Source: Acidimicrobiaceae bacterium (lineage in GTDB: Bacteria > Actinomycetota > Acidimicrobiia > Acidimicrobiales > RAAP-2). Taken from it: a DNA stretch of 16,722 nucleotides. Of the stretch, positions 1-5,639 are shown piece by piece. Below the pieces are notes generated by a model. The model was not told where the DNA came from. It saw only the letters and a list, made by a program, of their open reading frames with translations, and did not search any database. Each line of letters opens with the position of its first letter. Positions within the stretch are counted from its first letter, which is position 1. The stretch lies in NCBI GenBank assembly GCA_003131665.1, contig PKWA01000090.1, positions 238 through 16,959 on the forward strand. Direction: 5' to 3'. The position numbers were made by a program, and so were the translations under genes.

Positions 1-95
1 AGACCAGCAATGAGTACGACATTCTCAGATTTATGTATTCCTTCTCGTGGATGACTATCCGCTTGACCGATGGACTCATCACTGATTGGAACGCG

Positions 96-575
96 CTAAT
101 TCGTGTTGGCTCGAATCACCGTGCGTGCAAGGATGCCCAGCGTGGCCCGCAACGACGCCTCGGGTATCACGGGGAAGTTGATGCGCGCTCGGTGCACTTC
201 AGGCACGTTCGACCAGTCGTAGTACGAGATCACCAGAGTTCCTGATTCGACCGGCTCGAGAAGATATCCATAGACGTGGCCCATTGGTGGATCGATCATG
301 GGATGCTCGATCGTCCAAGCGATCTCGCGGTCCATTGAGAACGCCGTGATCCGGATCGACACGCTGTACAGCCCGAGGGGAACGTCGTTGAGCGCTTCGC
401 GGTCCATGTGCACGAGGAAGGTGTCCCCGACCTGGGTCACCGGAGCACCCTCGGCGCTCATCAACATGCCCGAGGCGTCGATCTGGACGTGCCCGTCGGG
501 ATCGCACAAGAGCGAAAAGATCGCGCTCGCTGGGACGGGGATGGTTCGTTGAACTTCAATACGCTGTTCACTCAT
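96..575 (-). CDS. SRPBCC (START/polyketide-cyclase-like) protein
   Basis: A 159-residue protein with the layout of the SRPBCC/Bet v1-like fold. An N-terminal strand (RIEVQRTIPVPASAIFSLL, residues 5-23) is typical of family members in which hydrophobic ligands sit in a helix-grip cavity. A loop with CDPDGHVQID (24-33) follows, then alternating strands, then a C-terminal amphipathic helix (about 137-156) that closes the pocket. There is no signal peptide or membrane segment, so it should be cytoplasmic. Family members bind lipids or aromatic polyketides or act as small-molecule cyclases, and the substrate here cannot be named. The ATG at 575 is favoured because a weak -10-like CAAGAT lies exactly 6 bases upstream. 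It is transcribed away from the DUF4232 gene. The family call is good; the function is unknown. Confidence 0.8.
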   Translation of the reverse strand: MSEQRIEVQRTIPVPASAIFSLLCDPDGHVQIDASGMLMSAEGAPVTQVGDTFLVHMDREALNDVPLGLYSVSIRITAFSMDREIAWTIEHPMIDPPMGHVYGYLLEPVESGTLVISYYDWSNVPEVHRARINFPVIPEASLRATLGILARTVIRANTN

Positions 576-581
576 CCTCTC

Positions 582-587
582 ATCTTG
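582..587 (-). promoter_or_regulatory. Weak -10-like box of the SRPBCC gene
   Basis: Read on the minus strand this is CAAGAT followed by 6 bases (GAGAGG) and then ATG at 575. Only the A at position 2 and the T at position 6 fit the TAnnnT rule seen at other genes in this window. GAGAGG could instead act as a ribosome binding site, but it directly abuts the ATG, which is too close. Confidence 0.25.
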
Positions 588-774
588 TCACCTGGCATAC
601 CTTCGACGCTCTTGGAGATCTCGCTCGTCTCCTTAATCGCCAAGGCGTCGTTGCCGAATGGCTGCGCCGGGTCACCGGCACCTGGGCGATGACCAAGATA
701 TGCCAGTGACGTTCGCGAACACCCTGTTGACGTCTATCGTTCAACTCTGATGACAATGGTGAGGACGTTCAATA

Positions 775-1365
775 ATGATCGCTCGTAACTTCAGGTTCGC
801 TTTGTCTCGAGCGGCGATCGGAGTTCTGCCACTATTTGCTTCAGCCGGAATACTCTCGTCTACTGAGCCGTCCGCCGCGCAAGGCTTGACAGCGATTCCC
901 ACCTGCTCTTCCAGCCAACTCACGGTGGCGACCGATAACGGAGCCGGTGCGTACTCCGCCGCTGGCAACCAGGGCCTGGCCTTCCTCATCGTCAACATCA
1001 GCCATAGGACCTGCAGCCTTGAGGGCTATCCCAAGTTGCGCATTTACCCTTCGATTTACAAAGGCAGGTCGACCAAAGTGACCGAGAACGGCGGGGGCCA
1101 GATATTCGTCGCCGCAGCGCCGCGACTGGTCGTGATCGAGCCCGGCGCCACGGCCTCCTTTGGACTCAACTGGGGCGATGCGTATAACCAAGGAGACCCC
1201 TACGCCGGTCCCTGCATGACCCAGAGCGCCACGGCGTTGCTCCCGGTGCGTCCGCACCCGTATTCCGTTCCGTTCAACACGACGGTGAACATCAATTTCT
1301 GTTTCGCAGATTTCCATTTCGGCGTGACGTCCATTCAGCGAGGGCCAGTTCCCAAACAGCGTTAG
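775..1365 (+). CDS. Secreted DUF4232-domain protein
   Basis: A 196-residue exported protein. Residues 1-36 form a signal peptide with basic residues (MIARNFRFALSR), a hydrophobic core (AAIGVLPLFASAGIL) and a probable cleavage region near SAAQG. The mature part fits DUF4232, a family common in secreted or lipoprotein form in actinobacteria: SSQLTVATDNGAGAY, then AFLIVNISHRTCSLEGYPKLRI with the hallmark Cys and GYP, then a late beta-rich half. Four cysteines in the mature protein (44, 80, 147, 176) would allow two disulfides outside the cell. No lipobox Cys follows the signal peptide, so it is more likely free or loosely attached than a lipoprotein. The start is set by a GGTGAGGA ribosome binding site about 8 bases before the ATG. 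The molecular role of the family is unknown. Confidence 0.85.
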   Translation: MIARNFRFALSRAAIGVLPLFASAGILSSTEPSAAQGLTAIPTCSSSQLTVATDNGAGAYSAAGNQGLAFLIVNISHRTCSLEGYPKLRIYPSIYKGRSTKVTENGGGQIFVAAAPRLVVIEPGATASFGLNWGDAYNQGDPYAGPCMTQSATALLPVRPHPYSVPFNTTVNINFCFADFHFGVTSIQRGPVPKQR

Positions 1366-1463
1366 GTCGACGATGATGGGCCGGGAGCCCCACGACGCCA
1401 ACTTCGCACGTCATTACCAAGTGCTCGGCACGCGAACACCTACGACACCCCGCGCTCGGCCCC

Positions 1464-2219
1464 TTAGTTCAGCGTGAGTTGAAGGCCGGCCTTCGCTCCC
1501 ATGAACTCCAGTTGCGGCGCAGCGCCTCGGGCGATCTCAAGGCGAGCCTCGGTGCTTGCCCCCGGCGGCACGTGGGTGATCAGTGTCGTACGGGCCGACA
1601 ACTCACACGCCACGGCCGCGGCCTCGGCGGCGTCCAGATGGAAGACTGAGTCCTCAGGCTGGCGCCTCTCCAACGTGCACTCCACCAACGCGAGATCGGC
1701 TCCGACGAAGTTCGTCGGCACCGCCCACGAGGGCCCGGTGTCCGAGGAGTACACGACTCGGCGATGTCCGCTCGACACGCTCGTGGCCAGCGTCGGCATC
1801 TGGTGCGTGGTCTGTGAAAACTCCATCACAAAGTTGGCCACGTCCGTTCGACCGCCAACTCTCACCACAACCAGAATGTCGTCGACGAGTTCGACGGGTG
1901 CACGCACGATTGAGGCCATTGTCTCTTCGGACGCGAGGAGTCGAGGTCTCTCTCGCCAGATTTCCGTCGAGCTCATGAACGCTTCGAGGTCGGCCACGTG
2001 GTCAGCGTGAGCGTGACTAACGAATATGGCGTCAAGTCGGGCCTCCGGCGCCAGTTCCTGGAGCGACACAAACGACCCGTGGCCGCAGTCGAGCAGCAGT
2101 GCGGCGCCATCGGATTCGACGAGATAGCTCGAACACGGTTGGCGCAAGGTTTGGTCGAACGAGGAGCCAACACAACCGAGCACCGTCACTCGGACCTTGA
2201 CGTCAGTGGTACTGGCCAC
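1464..2219 (-). CDS. Metallo-beta-lactamase-fold hydrolase, RNase Z/phosphodiesterase-like
   Basis: A 251-residue metal-dependent hydrolase. The defining motif HAHADH is at residues 69-74 (His69, His71, Asp73, His74). Further likely metal ligands are His139 in TTHQMPTLATS, Asp160 in YSSDTGPS and His216 in LITHVPPG. The N-terminal VTVLGCVGS and the spacing resemble the compact MBL proteins related to RNase Z and to cyclic-nucleotide phosphodiesterases, not beta-lactamases. The flexible exosite arm of true RNase Z is not obvious, so tRNA 3' processing is not assured. It starts with GTG only 3 bp after the stop of the upstream HIT gene and has no clear ribosome binding site, which suggests translational coupling. 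It converges with the DUF4232 gene. The substrate is unknown. Confidence 0.85.
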   Translation of the reverse strand: MASTTDVKVRVTVLGCVGSSFDQTLRQPCSSYLVESDGAALLLDCGHGSFVSLQELAPEARLDAIFVSHAHADHVADLEAFMSSTEIWRERPRLLASEETMASIVRAPVELVDDILVVVRVGGRTDVANFVMEFSQTTHQMPTLATSVSSGHRRVVYSSDTGPSWAVPTNFVGADLALVECTLERRQPEDSVFHLDAAEAAAVACELSARTTLITHVPPGASTEARLEIARGAAPQLEFMGAKAGLQLTLN

Positions 2220-2222
2220 GAG

Positions 2223-2648
2223 TCAAGGTGAGTTTCGATCAGCGCTCGGTCCGAGTCGCGTCAACATCTCGTCGAATCGATCGCGCAACTCGGGATGGGT
2301 TCTGCGCTTGATGTCCAGTCCATCGCCCAACGCGCGCGGCACGAGGTGAAAGTGGACGTGAAAGACGTCTTGTTGAGCGTCGATGCCCGAACTGTTCATG
2401 ATTTGAAGGTTGCGCAGACCAAGCTTTGACTCAAACAACGTAACCACCGTCTTGATAGTTCGAGCGACCTGCAACAGTGTTGCCTCGGGCATGGCAAACA
2501 CGTCGGCGTAGTGTTCCTTCGGCACGACGAGTGTGTGGTACTCGCTCACCGGATCGATATCGAAAAAGGCGTACGTACTGTCGTCTTCGAAGACCTTCCA
2601 CGACTCAACGCGACCCTGAACAACGTCGCAAAAGATACAGTCATTCAT
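2223..2648 (-). CDS. HIT-family nucleotide hydrolase/transferase
   Basis: A 141-residue histidine-triad protein. The catalytic HVHFH is at residues 97-101, followed by LVPR. SSG (86-88) lies upstream in the usual nucleotide-binding position. The N-terminal CIFC (4-7) together with His46 matches the structural zinc site of many bacterial HIT proteins. Such enzymes hydrolyse or transfer from AMP-linked substrates (aminoacyl-AMP, AMP-lysine, dinucleoside polyphosphates); the physiological substrate cannot be read from the sequence. The length is normal for the family. The ATG at 2648 is supported by a TACAGT box exactly 6 bases upstream. The MBL-fold gene follows 3 bp downstream, so the two are almost certainly one operon. 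Confidence 0.92.
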   Translation of the reverse strand: MNDCIFCDVVQGRVESWKVFEDDSTYAFFDIDPVSEYHTLVVPKEHYADVFAMPEATLLQVARTIKTVVTLFESKLGLRNLQIMNSSGIDAQQDVFHVHFHLVPRALGDGLDIKRRTHPELRDRFDEMLTRLGPSADRNSP

Positions 2649-2654
2649 GTGGTT

Positions 2655-2660
2655 ACTGTA
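2655..2660 (-). promoter_or_regulatory. -10 box for a leaderless HIT-MBL transcript
   Basis: The minus strand reads TACAGT, then 6 bases (AACCAC), then the ATG of the HIT gene. If transcription starts about 7 bases after the box, the mRNA begins at the start codon. The box overlaps an 8-bp palindrome CTGTACAG (2656-2663) followed by AACAGTT, which could be an operator. No good -35 hexamer was found. Confidence 0.5.
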
Positions 2661-2762
2661 CAGAACAGTTCACGAGGGGTTGCCCCACGGCGCGATGTCT
2701 AGCGCTGCCAAACTCTGATCTGGAAAGGCACGAACATTCTGGTCCAGCCATTTCGAGCATTT

Positions 2763-4196
2763 TTGAGAAACGAGCCAGACTTCGGTCGCCGGCTTCGTTA
2801 CGACGCGCTCGGTCGGCGACCTTTCGCCGCCGTACTGGCGCTCCTCCTTCTCCTGTTGTCCGGCGGCGAACTCTCTTTCGACGCCCCCGCGGCGGCGGCG
2901 GTCTCGATCTTGCCCACCGTGGCCGCCTTCGGCGCCACGTTCCTGGGCGCTCCGGAGGCGACGAGTCCCGCGGTCGTCGCCATTGCCGCGACCACCGACG
3001 GCTCGGGCTACCTCGTCCTTCGCTCGAACGGCGAGGTCGAGGCGTTTGGCGCGACCAACTACGGCTCGCTCGCGCTCGGCAGCTTGCCCAACGGCATCAC
3101 GGCTACCGGCATCGCGATCGACTCCAAGACCGGCGGCTACTGGATCGTCACCTCGAGCGGAGTCGTCCGTGGCTTTAACGCGCCGTACTTAGGCGAGCAC
3201 CGCATCCACGCGGGTGGATGGGGCCAGTACCCGGCTGCTGTCGGAATCGCCAGTGCGCCCGACGGCGCCGGCTATTACGTCCTACGCGCCAACGGTTCCA
3301 TCAACTGCTTCGGTGTACCCTTTCGCGGATCGCTCGCCGGTCACCTGCACTACGGCGCCACCGCCCCGGTGGTGGCCGTCGGTATTGCTGTCGACCCCAC
3401 GACCGGCGGCTACTGGATCGCGACCTCGATCGGCGGCGTGGCGAACTTTGGTGCGCCCTTTCACGGCTCGCCGCTCGCCACGGACCACGGCTCGTACTTT
3501 GGCAATCCGGTGAGCGCCATCGCGAGCGCCGCGACGATTGATGGACCTGGGTACTACGTGTTGCGCGCGAATGGCGCCGTCAACAACTTCGCCGCTACCT
3601 CGCATGGCTCGCTCGCCATCTCTCACGCGCTGCCCATAGGGGGAAGTGCCGTCGGGATCGCCGTGGACCAAGTGACCGGCGGCTACTACGAGGCGGTCGA
3701 CGCGACGCCGCTCGACGGCTACCTCAACCCCCTGCGAGGAATTACCTCGTTGGTCCCTCAGGAGATCGACCAGGGCGTCGACTACTGCGGATCGGGGCCG
3801 ATCTACGCATTGGGCGACGGCGTCGTAAAGAACGTCTATAGCAATCAGTGGCCGAGCGGCGTGTTCATCTCGTACCAGTTGAGCAACGGACCGGCGAAGG
3901 GTCTGTTCGTCTACGTGGCCGAGGACGTCACGCCCGAAGTCCATGTCGGTGAAACGCTGACGCCAACGACCGAGGTCGCAGTTTTGAATGACGCGAAGAC
4001 CTGTCTCGAGACGGGCTGGGCGGACCCGCCCGCGTCACCGGAACGTGCCGCGGCCCACGCGGAGTACAACGGGGTGAATTCGACCGCCTACGGCTTGAAC
4101 TTCAGCGCCCTGCTCGAGGTCCTCGGCGCACGTCCGGGCCTCCCTCAACCCGACGGTCCGCCCGGCCCCCTTGCGCCAGGGTGGCCGACGTGGTGA
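2763..4196 (+). CDS. Secreted repeat protein with C-terminal degenerate M23/LytM-like domain
   Basis: A 477-residue exported protein. A long, basic n-region (to residue 19), a leucine-rich core (FAAVLALLLLLL) and an alanine-rich end (APAAAAV, 41-47) form a signal peptide. Residues about 52-325 contain roughly six degenerate repeats of 40-50 residues with the pattern AIA..GxGYxxLxSxGxVxxFGAxxxGS, for example at 72-102, 117-144, 159-191, 206-236, 252-284 and 297-325. Two versions alternate (GYYVLRANG and GGYWIVTS), suggesting beta-propeller-like packing. Residues about 330-450 resemble the LytM/M23 beta-sandwich (DQGVDY, GPIYALGDGVVKNVY, VHVGETL), but the HxxxD metal motif reads D336-Q-G-V-D340 and the late HxH is VYVAED. 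Peptidase activity is therefore unlikely, and a wall-binding role is inferred. The start is TTG with no clear ribosome binding site and is the least certain point; there is an in-frame stop at 2700. Confidence 0.75.
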   Translation: MRNEPDFGRRLRYDALGRRPFAAVLALLLLLLSGGELSFDAPAAAAVSILPTVAAFGATFLGAPEATSPAVVAIAATTDGSGYLVLRSNGEVEAFGATNYGSLALGSLPNGITATGIAIDSKTGGYWIVTSSGVVRGFNAPYLGEHRIHAGGWGQYPAAVGIASAPDGAGYYVLRANGSINCFGVPFRGSLAGHLHYGATAPVVAVGIAVDPTTGGYWIATSIGGVANFGAPFHGSPLATDHGSYFGNPVSAIASAATIDGPGYYVLRANGAVNNFAATSHGSLAISHALPIGGSAVGIAVDQVTGGYYEAVDATPLDGYLNPLRGITSLVPQEIDQGVDYCGSGPIYALGDGVVKNVYSNQWPSGVFISYQLSNGPAKGLFVYVAEDVTPEVHVGETLTPTTEVAVLNDAKTCLETGWADPPASPERAAAHAEYNGVNSTAYGLNFSALLEVLGARPGLPQPDGPPGPLAPGWPTW

Positions 4197-4205
4197 TGAT
4201 CATCA
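4194..4205. repeat. 12-bp perfect palindrome upstream of hicAB
   Basis: TGATGATCATCA is perfectly self-complementary. It overlaps the stop codon of the secreted repeat protein and lies 66 bp before the hicA start. It could be an operator for the toxin-antitoxin operon. The HicB encoded here has no visible DNA-binding domain, so another regulator would be needed. Confidence 0.45.
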
Positions 4206-4271
4206 ACAAGTGCATAGCGAAGAGTCTCAATCACACGAAATGAAAAGTGAAGGCTGCATCACCGATACTCA

Positions 4272-4529
4272 GTGATTGAAGATACAGAAATTGAAACGGA
4301 GGTATTGCCGTCTCGGCGACCGTTGAGAGTCGAGACGGTTCGAGAGATCATCAAGATGCTTGAGGATGACGGCTGGTTTCTGAGTCGACAGCGAGGAAGT
4401 CATCGGCAGTTTCATCATCGCTCGAAGCCACGATGCGTGACAGTACCAAGTCACCTGTCCGACGACGTTCCAAGAGGAACCCTCGCTGACATCGTGAGAC
4501 AAGCCGGATTGAGGAGGCGAAATCAATGA
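4272..4529 (+). CDS. hicA: HicA-family mRNA interferase toxin
   Basis: An 85-residue protein as called from GTG. Residues 21-80 are a full HicA domain, a small dsRBD-like fold: REIIKMLEDDGWFLSRQRGSH, with the conserved GSH catalytic histidine at 44, followed by QFHH, a CVTVP strand, and PRGTLADIVRQAGL. HicA toxins cleave mRNA without the ribosome and are blocked by HicB. The stop overlaps the hicB start in ATGA (4526-4529), the classic coupled toxin-first order. The start is uncertain. About 20 residues before the domain (MIEDTEIETEVLPSRRPL) are not typical of HicA. A TTG at 4323 would give a normal-length protein of about 68 residues. A strong GGAGGT at 4298-4303 fits neither start well (19 bases before the TTG, and inside the gene if GTG is used). 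Confidence 0.9.
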   Translation: MIEDTEIETEVLPSRRPLRVETVREIIKMLEDDGWFLSRQRGSHRQFHHRSKPRCVTVPSHLSDDVPRGTLADIVRQAGLRRRNQ

Positions 4530-4747
4530 CCGAGTACACGATTGTGATTGAGGACGCTGGTACAAACTTTGCAGCGTACGCAAGTGGACTTGATGGAGTC
4601 ATCACGACAGGGAAAACTATCGACGAGGTAGTCGAAAATATGCGTGAGGCGATTCCGTTACATCTCGAGGGCATGCGCCTAAACGGTGATGAACTGCTCG
4701 AGCCGATGCCCATCGTCAAGACAATCCAAGTTGCCCCTCAGTTGTAG
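4526..4747 (+). CDS. hicB: HicB-family antitoxin, short form
   Basis: A 73-residue protein matching the N-terminal HicB domain, a partial RNase H-like fold: YTIVIEDAGTNFAAYASGLDGVITTGKTIDEVVENMREAI, then LHLEGMRLNGDELLEP. It neutralises HicA by covering its active site. It ends soon after VKTIQVAPQL and has no C-terminal helix-turn-helix or ribbon-helix-helix domain, so it belongs to the short HicB type. How the operon is repressed is therefore not evident from this protein alone. The start overlaps hicA by 4 bp, and GGAGGCGA lies just upstream inside hicA, so translation is both coupled and supplied with its own ribosome binding site. Confidence 0.92.
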   Translation: MTEYTIVIEDAGTNFAAYASGLDGVITTGKTIDEVVENMREAIPLHLEGMRLNGDELLEPMPIVKTIQVAPQL

Positions 4748-4769
4748 GGCCTCCATCAATGCGCGATAG

Positions 4770-4820
4770 CCCAACGTGTATCGATTCTTGATAGAACCAA
4801 GAACTGCGAGGACCGTTGGG
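4770..4820. repeat. Nested inverted repeat between hicB and the second TA module
   Basis: Outer arms CCCAACG (4770-4776) and CGTTGGG (4814-4820) are exact complements. Between them a second exact pair, TTCTTG (4785-4790) and CAAGAA (4798-4803), encloses a 7-base loop. No T-run follows, so it is not a standard intrinsic terminator. It may be a transcript-level insulator, or the footprint of the join between the two toxin-antitoxin modules. Confidence 0.45.
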
Positions 4821-4857
4821 TTAGGTGAAGACGAAACGCTTGTATGACAAATCGTGG

Positions 4858-4863
4858 TACATT
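4858..4863 (+). promoter_or_regulatory. -10 box for the leaderless RHH-toxin operon
   Basis: TACATT is followed by 6 bases (CACCTT) and then ATG at 4870. No ribosome binding site precedes that ATG, so leaderless initiation is the simplest reading. This also rules out the longer reading frame opening at 4825, whose first 15 codons would span the promoter. Confidence 0.55.
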
Positions 4864-4869
4864 CACCTT

Positions 4870-5109
4870 ATGGCCAAAGCCGTCTCCGTTCGACTTGACG
4901 AAGAAACCCAGCGAGCGCTCGCCATTCTGGAAGCGTCGGGCCTCAGTCGCTCCGAGGCAATTCGAGAAGCCATCTTGAGTGCCGCGGCGCACGCTCGCCG
5001 CCGCCAAGCACTTCGCAAAGAAGTGGCGGCCCTCGAGGCCGACAAAGACGATCGCCGAGAGATGCTCGAAATTGCCGCATTTATGGAGTCGCTCCGTGCT
5101 GAGGGGTGA
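4870..5109 (+). CDS. Ribbon-helix-helix antitoxin
   Basis: A 79-residue protein. The N-terminal strand KAVSVRLDEE (3-12) and two helices, QRALAILEASG (14-24) and SRSEAIREAILSAAAHAR (27-43), form a CopG/MetJ-type ribbon-helix-helix DNA-binding domain. A charged C-terminal helix (44-79) should wrap the partner toxin. By family it binds its own promoter as a dimer and blocks the MazF-like nuclease encoded next. The ATG at 4870 is chosen over an upstream in-frame start because the RHH strand normally begins within a few residues of the N-terminus and a TACATT box lies 6 bases before it. The 3' end overlaps the toxin gene by 14 bp. Confidence 0.87.
   Translation: MAKAVSVRLDEETQRALAILEASGLSRSEAIREAILSAAAHARRRQALRKEVAALEADKDDRREMLEIAAFMESLRAEG
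5085..5088 (+). promoter_or_regulatory. Ribosome binding site deciding the MazF-like start
   Basis: GGAG lies inside the antitoxin gene, 7 bases before the GTG at 5096. It selects that GTG over the later in-frame GTG at 5111, which would remove the conserved RGDVV strand. Confidence 0.6.
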
Positions 5110-5413
5110 CGTGGTTGAACTTCGACTTCCCAAAGGCGTCGGGCACGAACGGCGCGGTCCGCGTTACGGGGTCGTGGTGCAGTCTGATGTGATGCTGCCC
5201 CGGTCCGTAGTCCTCGTTGCCCCAACATCAACCAGTGCGAAGGATTCAACGTTCCGTCCGGAAGTTGAGATCCTGGGCGAACGAACCAAAATTCTTGTCG
5301 AACAACTCACCGCATTGGATGTGAGCAGGCTGGGCAAACGCGTGGCCCATCTTCACGGCGAATCAATGTGGGGCGTCGATGATGCACTTAGCACCGTTTT
5401 AGGACTCCGTTGA
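5096..5413 (+). CDS. MazF/PemK-family endoribonuclease toxin
   Basis: A 105-residue toxin of the MazF/PemK/CcdB-like barrel fold. Signatures are LRGDVVELRLP (2-12), ERRGPRYGVVVQSD (18-31) carrying the conserved basic loop before the VVV strand, VVLVAPTSTSAK (38-49) with the threonine region of the active site, RPEVEI (54-59), and TKILVEQLTALDVSRLGKRVAHL (64-86), where family members keep a LVEQL/D..RLG..VG motif. MazF enzymes cut single-stranded mRNA at short sequences, and the target here is unknown. A GTG start at 5096 with GGAG 7 bases upstream gives the canonical N-terminus. The 14-bp overlap with the antitoxin indicates coupled translation. The reading frame is intact and all core elements are present, so it is probably active. 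Confidence 0.88.
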   Translation: MLRGDVVELRLPKGVGHERRGPRYGVVVQSDVMLPRSVVLVAPTSTSAKDSTFRPEVEILGERTKILVEQLTALDVSRLGKRVAHLHGESMWGVDDALSTVLGLR

Positions 5414-5639
5414 GACTTGGCGACCAATAGACAACTGTCTCGCCACTGCACGCACCAAGGCGAAGTACCAACGTAGGATTTTCACAAAATGCAGGGACTC
5501 TTAGACACGAGGTCCTTTTGCCGCCCAGTTCGTCCAGCACTAGCATCGTTTTTGTGTTGGTAATTGAAGCCGCAATCCTCCTATCCCAGTCATTATCGAG
5601 CCATTCCGCTCAAGATCGACACGCGGGACTGGCCCAACG

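Noticed and set aside
1..95. Window start
   Set aside because: No gene end, RNA or repeat could be supported; the short frames here are antisense to the SRPBCC gene or random.
1377..1392. Small imperfect hairpin between the convergent DUF4232 and MBL genes
   Set aside because: Only about 5 pairs with a bulge and no T-run.
2477..3178. Plus-strand Arg-rich frame of 233 codons
   Set aside because: Overlaps the HIT gene antisense and the secreted-protein gene in another frame; its composition is typical of a shadow frame.
4825..4869. Upstream in-frame start of the RHH antitoxin
   Set aside because: The extra 15 residues are atypical for RHH proteins and the segment contains the promoter-like TACATT box.
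5419..5519. Possible terminators after the MazF-like gene (TGGCGA...TCGCCA, and GGGAC...GTCC followed by TTTT)
   Set aside because: The first has no T-run; the second has only about 4 pairs and a long loop. Neither is strong enough to list as a feature.
5388..5546. Short minus-strand frame of about 52 codons downstream of the MazF-like gene
   Set aside because: It could be a degraded transposase or other relic, but I recognise no family, and it overlaps the end of the toxin gene.
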